Under the pieces are notes generated by a model that made no database searches, was not told where the DNA came from, and saw nothing but the letters and a program-made list of their open reading frames with translations. A stretch of 64,000 nt of DNA, taken from NCBI RefSeq assembly GCF_036181745.1, contig NZ_CP108080.1, positions 2,418,001 through 2,482,000 on the forward strand, given 5' to 3'. Positions 36,258-44,539 of this stretch are shown one piece after another (the first letter of the stretch is position 1; every line of letters starts with the position of its first letter). Both the position numbers and the translations under genes were made by a program. The DNA comes from Streptomyces sp. NBC_00259. GTDB lineage: Bacteria; Actinomycetota; Actinomycetes; Streptomycetales; Streptomycetaceae.

Positions 36258-38378
36258 ATGTCCCCAGCACCGGCCGCCGCTCGCACCCCCGCACTCGTCC
36301 CGACGCACTGTCCCTACTGCTCCCTGCAGTGCGGCATGAACCTGCGCGCGTCCGGTGCGGGGACCGTCGAGATCGTGGAGCGCGAGGACTTCCCGGTCAA
36401 CCGGGGAGCACTGTGCGGCAAGGGACGTACGGCACCCGAAGTGCTCTCCTCCCGGGTACGGCTGACCGGGCCCCTGGTCCGACGCCCCGCCACAGGCAGG
36501 CTCGAACCGGCCACCTGGGAGGAGGCCCTGCGCGTCACGGCCGACGGACTGCGGCGCGCCCGTGCGCTGCACGGGGCGGACGCGATCGGGGTGTTCGGCG
36601 GCGGCGGGCTGACGAACGAGAAGGCGTACGCGCTGGGGAAGTTCGCCCGGGTCGTGCTCGGCACCTCGCAGATCGACTACAACGGCCGCTTCTGCATGTC
36701 GTCGGCGGCCGCCGCGCACACCAGGGCGTTCGGGCTGGACCGGGGGCTGCCGTTCCCGCTGGAGGACGTTCCCCGCACGGGCTGTGTGGTCCTCGTCGGC
36801 TCGAACCTCGCCGAGACGATGCCGCCGGCGCTGCGCCACCTCACGGAGCTGAGGGAGAACGGCGGCACGCTCATCGTCGTCGATCCGCGCCGCACGAAGA
36901 CCGCCGAGCAGGCCGATCTGCATCTCGCGCCGCGTCCCGGCACCGATCTCGCGCTCGCGCTCGGGCTGCTGCATCTGGTGGTGGCGCAGGGCCGTACGGA
37001 CGAGGAGTTCATCCGGGCGCGTACGACCGGGTGGGAGGAGGCCAGGGCGGCGGCGATGGCGCACTGGCCCGAACTGGTCGAGCGGATCACGGGCGTCGGC
37101 GTGCCGGAACTGCGCGCCGCCGTGGACCTGTTCTGCGACGCACCCGCCGCGATGGTGCTCACGGCGCGCGGACCCGAGCAGCAGTCGAAGGGCACGGACA
37201 CGGTCGGCGCCTGGATCAATCTCGCCCTCGCGACCGGCAACGCGGGCCGTCCGCTCTCCGGCTACGGCTGTCTCACCGGGCAGGGCAACGGGCAGGGCGG
37301 CCGCGAACACGGCCAGAAGGCCGACCAGTTGCCCGGCTACCGCAAGCTCGACGACCCCGCGGCACGAGAACACGTGGCGCGCGTGTGGGGCGTGGACCCC
37401 GCATCGCTGCCCGGCCCGGGGCGCAGCGCGTACGAGCTGCTCGACGCGCTCGGCCGCGATGTGCGGGCGCTGCTGCTGATGGGCTCCAACCCGGTGGTGT
37501 CCGCGCCGCGCGCCGCGCATGTGGAGGAGCGGCTGCGGGCGCTGGACTTCCTCGTCGTCGCGGACGTGGTGCTGTCGGAGACGGCGGAGCTGGCGGATGT
37601 CGTGTTCCCCGTGACGCAGTGGGCGGAGGAGACGGGGACGACGACGAACCTGGAGGGCCGGGTGCTGCTGCGCCGGCGCGCGATCACGCCACCGGAGGGG
37701 ATACGGAGCGACCTGGAGGTCCTGCACGCGCTGGCCGGACTGCTGGGGCACGAGAAGGGCTTCCCGACGGACCCGGAGGAGGTGTTCGGGGAGCTGCGGC
37801 GGGCCTCGTCGGGCGGGCCCGCGGACTACGCGGGCATCAGCTACCGGCGGCTGGAGGAGGAACAGGGCGTCTTCTGGCCATGCCCGGAGGCGGCGGAGCC
37901 CGCCGGGGACGCCCACCCCGGGACCCCGCGGCTGTTCCTGGACGGGTTCGCGACACCGGACGGGCGGGCGCGGTTCGTGCCCGTCGTGCACCGGGAGGCC
38001 GGGGAGGAGACCGACGCGGAGTACCCCGTGGTGCTGACGACCGGCCGGGTCGTGGCCCAGTACCAGTCCGGGGCGCAGACCCGCCGGGTGGCCGAACTGA
38101 ACGCGGCGGCCCCGGGGCCCTTCGTCGAGATGCACCCGCGGCTCGCCGCGCGGGTCGGGGTGGTGGACGGCGAGCCGGTCGCGGTGGTCTCGCGGCGCGG
38201 GCGGGCGGTGGCGCCGGCACGGGTGACGGAGACGATCCGCCCGGACACGGTGTTCATGCCCTTCCACTGGCCGGGCGAGGGCCGCGCCAACACGCTGACG
38301 AACCCGGCGCTCGACCCGGTGTCGCGGATGCCGGAGTTCAAGGTGTGCGCGGTGCGCCTGGAGCGCGCGTCCGCGTGA
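36258..38378 (+). CDS. nasA: Assimilatory nitrate reductase catalytic subunit
   Basis: 706-aa cytoplasmic molybdopterin enzyme reducing nitrate to nitrite. Cys18, Cys21, Cys25 and Cys53 form the N-terminal [4Fe-4S] site (HCPYCSLQCGM then GALCGKG). Molybdopterin-guanine-dinucleotide binding motifs follow (VVLVGSNLAETMP, LLLMGSNPVVS), and the C-terminal MGD domain is present (EYPVVLTTGRVVAQYQSG). There is no C-terminal extra [2Fe-2S] or FAD domain, so electrons must come from a separate protein, perhaps the flavoprotein at 47942 or ferredoxin. The upstream GlnR-like array suggests nitrogen control. Confidence 0.93.
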   Translation: MSPAPAAARTPALVPTHCPYCSLQCGMNLRASGAGTVEIVEREDFPVNRGALCGKGRTAPEVLSSRVRLTGPLVRRPATGRLEPATWEEALRVTADGLRRARALHGADAIGVFGGGGLTNEKAYALGKFARVVLGTSQIDYNGRFCMSSAAAAHTRAFGLDRGLPFPLEDVPRTGCVVLVGSNLAETMPPALRHLTELRENGGTLIVVDPRRTKTAEQADLHLAPRPGTDLALALGLLHLVVAQGRTDEEFIRARTTGWEEARAAAMAHWPELVERITGVGVPELRAAVDLFCDAPAAMVLTARGPEQQSKGTDTVGAWINLALATGNAGRPLSGYGCLTGQGNGQGGREHGQKADQLPGYRKLDDPAAREHVARVWGVDPASLPGPGRSAYELLDALGRDVRALLLMGSNPVVSAPRAAHVEERLRALDFLVVADVVLSETAELADVVFPVTQWAEETGTTTNLEGRVLLRRRAITPPEGIRSDLEVLHALAGLLGHEKGFPTDPEEVFGELRRASSGGPADYAGISYRRLEEEQGVFWPCPEAAEPAGDAHPGTPRLFLDGFATPDGRARFVPVVHREAGEETDAEYPVVLTTGRVVAQYQSGAQTRRVAELNAAAPGPFVEMHPRLAARVGVVDGEPVAVVSRRGRAVAPARVTETIRPDTVFMPFHWPGEGRANTLTNPALDPVSRMPEFKVCAVRLERASA

Positions 38379-38430
38379 ACCGGGCGGGACCGGCAGGACC
38401 GGCGGGGCCGGCGGGACGGGTGGAGGGAGC

Positions 38431-38946
38431 TCAGCGCGTCGCCGACCAGTCGCCTCCCGGGATCGGCGCCCCCTTCTCCCTCAGTTCGCGCGCCACGTGT
38501 TCGGCCGCCACGTACACCCACGCCGTGACGGCGCCCGATGCCGTGTCGACGTCGCGCTCGACCCGTACGTACAGATTGCGCGGGTCGCCGGGGCCGAAGT
38601 ACTCCTCCAGGTGGTCGAGCACCGCTGTCAGCTCGCCGTGGTGGCCCGGCGCGGCCGTGACGAGTTCGCCGGTGACGACGCCGTCGCCGTCGACGGCGTA
38701 CGGATAGCCCGGCCCGTCGTACAGCAGCGCCCCGCGCAGCCGCGCGGGCTCCTCCGCCGTGGTGCGACCGCGCAGGAAGAGGTCGTGGTTGTGCTCGCCC
38801 GGGCGGAGCGTGCCGTAGACGAAGAAGGGCAGCGCCTCGCGGTGCCCGCGTCCGTCTCTCACTGCGTCTCTCACTGCGTCTGTCGCTTCGCCTGTCGCTC
38901 TGCCTGTCGCTCCGCCCGTCACGTGGCCCGTCGCTCCGTCCGTCAC
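38431..38946 (-). CDS. Gamma-glutamylcyclotransferase-like (AIG2/GGCT) protein
   Basis: About 170 aa. The core PFFVYGTLRPGEHNHDLF, GALLYDGPGYPYAV and LDHLEEYFGPGDPRNLYVR identify the GGCT/BtrG-like fold that releases pyroglutamate from gamma-glutamyl amides. The frame is open back to a GTG at 38946 that overlaps the cutA stop (GTGA), giving an N-terminal ATG-repeat of about 28 residues coded by 12-nt tandem repeats. A GTG at 38862, just before the domain, is the conservative start. It converges on nasA. Confidence 0.78.
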   Translation of the reverse strand: MTDGATGHVTGGATGRATGEATDAVRDAVRDGRGHREALPFFVYGTLRPGEHNHDLFLRGRTTAEEPARLRGALLYDGPGYPYAVDGDGVVTGELVTAAPGHHGELTAVLDHLEEYFGPGDPRNLYVRVERDVDTASGAVTAWVYVAAEHVARELREKGAPIPGGDWSATR

Positions 38947-38950
38947 TGCG
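38855..38950. repeat. 12-nt tandem repeat at the cutA / GGCT junction
   Basis: On the minus strand there are about eight successive 12-nt units of consensus GCGACRGRCGSA. They start at the cutA stop and lead into the GGCT coding region, in frame. Confidence 0.85.
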
Positions 38951-39275
38951 CCGTCGCCGTCGTCTGCGCCGCGATCCACTCCAGGTACGCCGCGCTGCCC
39001 CGCACCACCGGCGTCGCGATGATCTCCGGGGTGTCGTAGTCGTGGTGGGCCAGCAGATGCGCCTCCAGCGCCTCGTAACAGGCCTCGGTGGTCTTGAACA
39101 GGATCTGCCACTCCTCGCTCGTCTCGATGGCGTTCTGCCAGTGGTAGACGGAGACGACGGGCGCGGAGATCTGCGCGCACGCGGCCAGTCGCGCCTCCAC
39201 CGCGCCGCGCGCCAGCTCCTCGGCCTTCGCGGCGCTGTCGGTGGTGGTCAGTACGGTCAGGGCGGCCAGGGTCAC
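38943..39275 (-). CDS. cutA: Divalent-cation tolerance protein CutA
   Basis: 110-aa trimeric CutA1-family protein associated with copper/divalent cation tolerance. Family blocks LTVLTTTDSAAKAEELARG, ARLAACAQI, SVYHWQNAIETSEEWQILFK and HDYDTPEIIA are intact. GTG at 39275 is chosen because GAGGAG lies 6 nt upstream; a GTG 6 bp earlier would be too close to it. Its stop overlaps a possible GTG of the GGCT gene, so the two may be co-translated. Confidence 0.93.
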   Translation of the reverse strand: MTLAALTVLTTTDSAAKAEELARGAVEARLAACAQISAPVVSVYHWQNAIETSEEWQILFKTTEACYEALEAHLLAHHDYDTPEIIATPVVRGSAAYLEWIAAQTTATAQ

Positions 39276-39501
39276 GAACACTCCTCGGACGGCGGCGGAG
39301 AAGACGACGAACGGCACATCGATGCGGCCGGGCCGCAGGACGGGACCAAAGGGCGGGACCAAAGCCCCCTACCCACCGGTCACCCCCGCCGTACGCCCGA
39401 CTGTTACACAACCTCCCGGTGGCTGTGACGGTCCCTTCCTAACGTCGCACGAGTCGGTTGCCCAGGCCGCTACGGCGGTACGTCTACCACTCACCGGGCC
39501 C

Positions 39502-40260
39502 ATGATCCAGCGTTCACTCTTCGCCTACGCGCTCCTCGCGACCGCCCTGGCCGCCGCCGCACTCGTCGGCTGCGGTACCCCCTCCGGGCTGGGCTCCGGC
39601 GAGCCCGCTCCGCCCGTCGCGGTACAGCCGCACCCCGAGGGGCTCTGGCCCGCCTGGGCGCGGGCCGGTACGCCGCCGGGCGACGCCGGTGCCGGGGAGG
39701 CGGCGCAGGAACAGGCTCCGCCCACGCCGCTGGCCGGGCTGCCCGCCGTGCCGGTGCGCGGCGGGCTGGCCGCGATGAAGCCGGACGCGATCGTGTGCGC
39801 GGACTCCCGGATGAAGGCGCAGTGCGGGCGGGCCCGGATCGACCTGCCGGGCAGGGCGGGAGTGCGGCCGCCCGTGTACCGCGATCTGACCGGGGACGGG
39901 GCACCCGAGCTGATCGTCGCGGCGGACGTGGAGAGCGGACGAACCGTCGTGAGCGTGTACACCGCGGAGCGCGGCAAGGTGGTGCAGGTCCTGTTCACGG
40001 GCGGCCGGCGGCTCGCGGTGGAGGCGGTCGGCAGCGATCTGGTGGTACGGGCCGCGGCGAGCGACGGAGCCGAGCAGGCCGTCCGTTACACCTGGGACGG
40101 CACCCGGATGTCGACGATCAGCGACGAGAAGCGCTACCGGCCCTGCCCCCGCTCCCCTCGCTCCTCCCCGGACTTGTCGCCGCCCGGATCGCCGTCCACG
40201 CAGGAGAGCCCGGCGGAGAAGAGCCGGGCGGAGAAGGGCCCGGCGGAGAAGGGCCCGTGA
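39502..40260 (+). CDS. Exported lipoprotein paired with a histidine kinase
   Basis: 252-aa secreted protein with a lipobox (ALVGC, Cys24). After a Pro-rich linker there is one beta-propeller-like FG-GAP/VCBS strand motif, RDLTGDGAPELIVA, suggesting calcium or ligand binding outside the membrane. The C-terminus ends in AEK repeats (AEKSRAEKGPAEKGP). Its TGA overlaps the GTG of the following histidine kinase (GTGA), so it is probably an accessory ligand sensor, comparable in layout to CseA with CseC. No response regulator gene is present. Confidence 0.7.
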   Translation: MIQRSLFAYALLATALAAAALVGCGTPSGLGSGEPAPPVAVQPHPEGLWPAWARAGTPPGDAGAGEAAQEQAPPTPLAGLPAVPVRGGLAAMKPDAIVCADSRMKAQCGRARIDLPGRAGVRPPVYRDLTGDGAPELIVAADVESGRTVVSVYTAERGKVVQVLFTGGRRLAVEAVGSDLVVRAAASDGAEQAVRYTWDGTRMSTISDEKRYRPCPRSPRSSPDLSPPGSPSTQESPAEKSRAEKGPAEKGP

Positions 40261-41551
40261 GCCTGCGCTGGAAGATCGCCGTGCTGCTGGCGAGCGGCTG
40301 CGCCCTCGTCGCCGTCACCATCGGGCTGCTGATCCATCACGCCCGGATGGAGCAGTTGTCGTCCTCGGCCCGTGCGGGCGCCGTCGCGCAACTGGTGCGG
40401 GTACGCCAGCTCTACGAGCTCACCGGCCGGGTCGACCCGGCCGACAACGGCGCGGCCCTCGACTCTCCACGGCTGCCGGCCGCTCTGCGCGCCTCCGCGC
40501 CGTCGGCAGGCGCAACACGTATCTCGACCTCGACGAGCGGCGTCCCGTGGTGTGGGCCGCCCGGCCGGTCGGCTCGCACGTCCTCTCCGTACGCGAACCG
40601 CTGGACGCCGAACGCGACGAGGTGGCCGCGCTCGACCGGGAGCTGGTGGCGTCGGGCGCCGTCGTCGTGGGCCTGGCCGCGCTCGGCGGGGTGGGGCTCG
40701 CGAGCCGGCTGAGCCGGGACCTGCGTACGGCGGCGGCGACCGCCCGCCGGATCAGCCGGGGCGAGCTGGACGCCCGGATCGCCATGCCGTCCTCGCCGCG
40801 CGCCTCCGGGGGCGAGGTGGCCGAGCTGGCGTCGGCCGTGAACACCATGGCCGCCTCGCTCCAGCAGCGCATCGAGGCGGAGCAGCGGTTCACCGCCGAC
40901 GTGGCGCACGAGCTGCGCACTCCGCTGACGGGCCTGCACACGGCGGCCGGGCTGCTGCCGGAGGGACGGCCGACCGAGCTGGTACGGGACCGGGTGGCGG
41001 CCCTGTGCCGTCTCACCGAGGACCTCCTGGAGGTCGCCCGGCTCGACGCGAAGGCCGAGCGTCCCGATCTCGACGTCCATCCGCTGGGGCTGCTGACCGA
41101 CGGCATCCTGCGACGCGCCGGGTTCGCGGCGGGCGCCACACGGCCGCGGGCCGAGGGCATCCACGACGGCGTCGACGACGGCACGGGCGACAACGCGCCG
41201 GGAGAGCTCGTACGCACCGACGCCCGCCGACTGGAGCGCGTTCTCGTCAACCTCCTGGCCAACGCCCGCCGGCACGGCGGCGATCCGGTGGAGGTGGTGG
41301 AGGTGACGGTCACGGGGACCTCGCTGACGGTCCGCGACCACGGCCCCGGCTTCCCGGAGCATGTGCTGCGGGACGGTCCGCAGCGCTTCGTCACGGGAGC
41401 GGCGGAGCGCGGCCAGGGCACCGGGCTCGGGCTCACCATCGCGCTCGGCCAGGCCCGGGTGATCGGCGCGCAGATCGTGCTCCGCAACGCGGACGAAGGC
41501 GGCGCGATGGCCACCGTCGTCCTGCCGGGCGCCCACGACGAGAGGCCGTAG
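40257..41551 (+). pseudogene. Membrane sensor histidine kinase interrupted by a frameshift
   Basis: The N-terminal part (GTG 40257: WKIAVLLASGCALVAVTIGL membrane helix and periplasmic start) and the remainder lie in different frames. The switch falls in a GC run near 40485-40510, where LPAALRASA should continue as VGRRNTYLDLDERRPVVW. The downstream part has a second helix, a HAMP-like region, the H-box FTADVAHELRTPLTGLHTA, N-box LVNLLANARRHGG, and G-boxes DHGPGFP and GQGTGLGL, ending at 41551. One lost base (or two extra) explains it: a true mutation, or a sequencing error in an otherwise intact kinase. Confidence 0.7.
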
Positions 41552-41600
41552 GGGCGCACCACGTGCCGCGCGAGCGTCGTCGTGCGGCGAGTGGCCCCAC

Positions 41601-41631
41601 CGGGCCCGGCCCGATGTCCCGGCCGGGCCCG
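41601..41631. terminator. Bidirectional hairpin terminator
   Basis: Perfect 11-bp stem CGGGCCCGGCC/GGCCGGGCCCG with a 9-nt loop, between the convergent kinase and FMN reductase genes. Confidence 0.85.
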
Positions 41632-41639
41632 TCCCGCCG

Positions 41640-42302
41640 TCAGCCCGCGTAGGGGCGCCGGGACCTGGCGTCCCGCAGCGCGGTGCCCCACCAGGCGAGC
41701 TGGTCGAGCATCGTCTTGACGGCGGCCTCGGGCGCGGCCGGGTCCTTGTGCTGTCCGTCGGAGTCGAACTGGCCGCCGGCGTTCGGGAAGGCGACGGTGT
41801 CGCGCACGGTGACGGCGTGCAACTCGGCGAAGACCTGGCGCAGTTGTTCGACCGCGCGCAGTCCGCCGGAGATGCCGCCGTAGGAGATGAAGCCGACGGG
41901 CTTGGCCTGCCATTCGCCGTAGTGCCAGTCGATGAGGTTCTTCAGGGAGGCAGGGAAGGAGTGGTTGTACTCGGGAGTGAGGACGACGAACGCCTCCGCG
42001 TCGGCGAGCCTCGGGGAGACCTTGGCGAGTTCGGCGCGGACGGGGGCGGCGGGGCGGTAGGAGAGCGAGGTGGGCAGGTCCACCTCGGCGACGTCGACGA
42101 CGTCGACGCTGAAGTCCTCGCGGACGGTCGCCCGGGCGAGGAACCAGTCGGCCACGACCGGTGCGAAGCGGCCCTCGCGGTCGCTGCCGATGACGACGGC
42201 GAGCTTCAGCGGATCCGGCGCGGGCGCGCTGCCGGATCCGCCGGATCCGTACGAGGGCGCGGACTCGTGCGTGTCGGCGGTCTTGTGCGTGGTGAGGTCC
42301 AT
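41640..42302 (-). CDS. NADPH-dependent FMN reductase, SoxR-regulated type
   Basis: 220-aa flavodoxin-fold reductase. KLAVVIGSDREGRFAP is the FMN-phosphate loop and LTPEYNHSFPASLKNLIDW the flavin-site segment. A 30-residue Ser/Gly-rich N-terminus precedes the domain. In S. coelicolor an FMN reductase of this kind (SCO2478, from memory) is a SoxR target. Here it is divergently transcribed from soxR with a SoxR box between them. Likely role: reduction of redox-active quinones or metabolites. ATG at 42302. Confidence 0.88.
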   Translation of the reverse strand: MDLTTHKTADTHESAPSYGSGGSGSAPAPDPLKLAVVIGSDREGRFAPVVADWFLARATVREDFSVDVVDVAEVDLPTSLSYRPAAPVRAELAKVSPRLADAEAFVVLTPEYNHSFPASLKNLIDWHYGEWQAKPVGFISYGGISGGLRAVEQLRQVFAELHAVTVRDTVAFPNAGGQFDSDGQHKDPAAPEAAVKTMLDQLAWWGTALRDARSRRPYAG

Positions 42303-42318
42303 ACCGAGCAGCCTGATA

Positions 42319-42340
42319 CTTAAACCATGGTTGAGGTCAA
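42319..42340. promoter_or_regulatory. SoxR box in the soxR / FMN reductase intergenic region
   Basis: Minus strand CCTCAACCATGGTTTAAG (42336-42319), 14 of 18 positions palindromic with a perfect AACCATGGTT centre. It resembles the SoxR consensus CCTCAAG...CTTGAGG. It lies between TTGACC (-35-like, 42340-42335) and TATCAG (-10-like) of the reductase gene, as MerR-type activators require. Confidence 0.8.
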
Positions 42341-42356
42341 CCGCTACGCTGGGCGG

Positions 42357-42812
42357 ATGACGCATCTCGCCTGGGACGCCAAGGAAGCCACCGTCGGTGA
42401 GCTGGCAGAACGCAGCGGTGTCGCCCCCTCCGCGCTGCGCTTCTACGAGAGCGAGGGGCTGATCACGAGCCGCCGCACGGCCGGCAACCAGCGGCGGTAC
42501 AGCCGGGACACCCTGCGGAGGGTCGCCTTCATCCGGACCTCGCAGCGGCTCGGCATCCCGCTCGCCACGATCCGTGACGTGCTCGGGCTGCTGCCGGAGG
42601 ACCGTACGCCCACCCGGGAGGACTGGGCGCGCATCTCGGAGTGCTGGCGGGAGGACCTGGACAAGCGGATCCGTACGCTCCAGCGGCTGCGGGACCATCT
42701 CACGGACTGCATCGGCTGCGGCTGTCTCTCGCTGGACCGGTGCGTGCTGTCCAATCCGGGGGACGAGCTGTCCTCGCACGGGCCGGGTCCGCGCCGCCTG
42801 ATCGAGGACTGA
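42357..42812 (+). CDS. soxR: Redox-sensing transcriptional regulator SoxR
   Basis: 151-aa MerR-family regulator. The N-terminal winged helix reads [21 protein letters not shown] dimerisation helix follows, and the [2Fe-2S] cluster motif [12 protein letters not shown] has Cys118, 121, 123 and 129. In actinomycetes SoxR responds to endogenous redox-active antibiotics rather than superoxide. Leaderless start: TACGCT then 6 nt then ATG, nearly the same string as at the aminotransferase gene downstream. It is placed next to its probable target, the FMN reductase. Confidence 0.95.
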   Translation: MTHLAWDAKEATVGELAERSGVAPSALRFYESEGLITSRRTAGNQRRYSRDTLRRVAFIRTSQRLGIPLATIRDVLGLLPEDRTPTREDWARISECWREDLDKRIRTLQRLRDHLTDCIGCGCLSLDRCVLSNPGDELSSHGPGPRRLIED

Positions 42813-42820
42813 GCACGTCC

Positions 42821-42833
42821 TAGGCTGGGCGGA
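42821..42833 (+). promoter_or_regulatory. Leaderless-type promoter of the aminotransferase gene
   Basis: TAGGCT (42821-42826) lies 6 nt before the ATG. The string TAGGCTGGGCGGATGACG matches TACGCTGGGCGGATGACG at soxR in 17 of 18 positions, and no Shine-Dalgarno is present. It lies just past the soxR stop, so this gene need not depend on the soxR transcript. Confidence 0.5.
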
Positions 42834-43615
42834 TGACGACTGGGCCGAACGTGTACATCGAGATCGACGGCAGGCCGGCGACCGAGCTCGATCCGGAGCT
42901 GATCCCGGTGCTGCAGAGCGGCTACGGGCACTTCACCGCGATGCAGGTGCGCGACGGCCGCGCCCGTGGGCTCGCGCTGCACCTGGAGAGGCTGGACGCC
43001 TCGACGCGCGAGATGTTCGACGCGCCGCTGGACGGGGACCACGTCCGTGCGCTCGTACGCCGGGCCCTCGGCATGGCCGGCCGGCGCGACGCGTCGGTGC
43101 GGATCGCCGTGTACTGGGTGCCCGAGGCCGCGGAACCGACGCAGGTGGTGACCGTACGCGAGCCGCAGACCATGCCGGAGCAGCCGCGGAGCCTGATGTC
43201 CGTACCGTTCCAGCGGCCGCTCGCGCACCTCAAGCACGCGGGCGGCATCGGCCAGCCGTACTACGGCCGCGCCGCCGTCCGCGCCGGCTTCGACGACGCG
43301 CTGCTGACCGGCCCGAACGGGGTGATCTCGGAAGGGAGCATCACCAACGTCGCGTTCTGGGACGGCACTTCCGTCGTCTGGCCGGACGCGCCCGCGCTGT
43401 GCGGCATCACGATGGCGCTGCTGGAACCGCTGCTGTCCTCGGTGCGGCGCGAGGTGACGCTGGCGGATCTCGGCTCGTACGCGGCGGCGTTCCTCACGAA
43501 CTCGCAGGGCTTCGCGCCCGTGCACCGGATCGACTCCACCGTGTTCGCGGTGGACGAGAAGCTGATGCGGCGGGTGCGGGAGGCGTACGCGACGGTGCCG
43601 TGGGACGCGATCTGA
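42833..43615 (+). CDS. Class IV aminotransferase (PabC-like)
   Basis: 260-aa PLP enzyme of fold type IV. The group includes branched-chain aminotransferase and 4-amino-4-deoxychorismate lyase. Visible are LAHLKHAGG with the probable Schiff-base lysine (about residue 130), GVISEGSITNVAFWDG (the phosphate-binding Gly-x-x-x-E...TN motif) and PALCGITMALL. Several residues around the lysine differ from canonical members, so the activity is tentative. It follows soxR by 20 bp but has its own promoter signature. No pabAB genes are nearby. Confidence 0.8.
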   Translation: MTTGPNVYIEIDGRPATELDPELIPVLQSGYGHFTAMQVRDGRARGLALHLERLDASTREMFDAPLDGDHVRALVRRALGMAGRRDASVRIAVYWVPEAAEPTQVVTVREPQTMPEQPRSLMSVPFQRPLAHLKHAGGIGQPYYGRAAVRAGFDDALLTGPNGVISEGSITNVAFWDGTSVVWPDAPALCGITMALLEPLLSSVRREVTLADLGSYAAAFLTNSQGFAPVHRIDSTVFAVDEKLMRRVREAYATVPWDAI

Positions 43616-43884
43616 GGCGCGCTGACGAGGACATTCACCGGTGGCCGCGCGAGGGATCGTCACTCGTTCGGCGCGTCCGGTTCCACAGCCCGGCCAATGG
43701 CGCAATCGCACCCGCGTGACCTGCGATGACGCGCTCCGGACAAGGTGACACGCCGTGCGGTCCGAGCGAATCTGATCGCCCATCAGCAGGCGTGGGCGGC
43801 GGACTGCCTCTTACCTCTGAGATGTAGGAACGGCCGCCGCGCCCCGCGGTTCGGCCGGCGCAGTTCATCGCCCCGGAGGACGAC

Positions 43885-44397
43885 ATGCGCACCATCGCTC
43901 GCCTGCCGGCCGGCCCCGCGTCCCTCGCGGCCGTCTGTCTCGGCGTGCTTGCGGCACCCTCGGCGTACGCCCAGGACTCCGAGGCGCTGCAGCTGTCACC
44001 CTCGATCGCGGCTCCCGGCGCCACCGTCACCGTGAACACCACCGCCTGCGGCAAGGGCGGCCACGGCACCGGGGACGCCGAGTCGCTCGGCGCGGACGAG
44101 TTCGACCTGGCTCCCGGAGCCCGCAAGGAGGTGGCGGTCGGGACGTTCACGGTCCCGGACGACACCGGGCCGGGGAACTACGCGGTCGACGTGCTGTGCG
44201 ACAACGGAAAAGAGGCCACCGGAGACCTCGTGGTGCAGACCCACGGGCAGTCACCGAGCGGCCATGTGAAGTCGGGTGTCGGCGGCAGCGTCGGCCCCGA
44301 CACCACCCAGATCGCGGCGGGGGTGGCCGTTCTGGCCGCGGCCGCCGCCGGCGGGACCTGGCTCCTGCGCCGTCGGGCGAGCGGCGCGCAGGGCTGA
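43885..44397 (+). CDS. Secreted, C-terminally membrane-anchored protein (candidate sortase partner)
   Basis: 170-aa surface protein with a signal peptide to about residue 29 (SAYAQ), a beta-sandwich-like ectodomain containing a Cys pair (TTACGKGG...VLCDNGK) and a C-terminal helix AAGVAVLAAAAAGGTWLL followed by RRR. This is the cell-wall sorting topology, but no LPXTG or LAXTG motif is visible before the helix. RBS CGGAGGACGAC. A sortase gene follows 140 bp downstream, behind a strong hairpin. Role unknown. Confidence 0.72.
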   Translation: MRTIARLPAGPASLAAVCLGVLAAPSAYAQDSEALQLSPSIAAPGATVTVNTTACGKGGHGTGDAESLGADEFDLAPGARKEVAVGTFTVPDDTGPGNYAVDVLCDNGKEATGDLVVQTHGQSPSGHVKSGVGGSVGPDTTQIAAGVAVLAAAAAGGTWLLRRRASGAQG

Positions 44398-44441
44398 CGG
44401 AGAGCGGTATCGCTCGGCCTCCACCGTCCCTCGTACCGCCG

Positions 44442-44484
44442 TCCCCGCCCCCGTCATGCTTCGTACGGCTGACGGGGGCGGGGA
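44442..44484 (+). terminator. Strong hairpin between the anchored protein and sortase genes
   Basis: Perfect 15-bp stem (44442-44456 with 44470-44484; CCCCGCCCCCGTCA/TGACGGGGGCGGGG core) with a 13-nt loop. It probably terminates or attenuates transcription before the sortase gene, lowering its expression relative to the substrate candidate. Confidence 0.8.
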
Positions 44485-44539
44485 GCAACACTCCCGGATC
44501 CCGGACCGGAAGGCTCCCGGCAGACTTCCGGAGGAGCTC

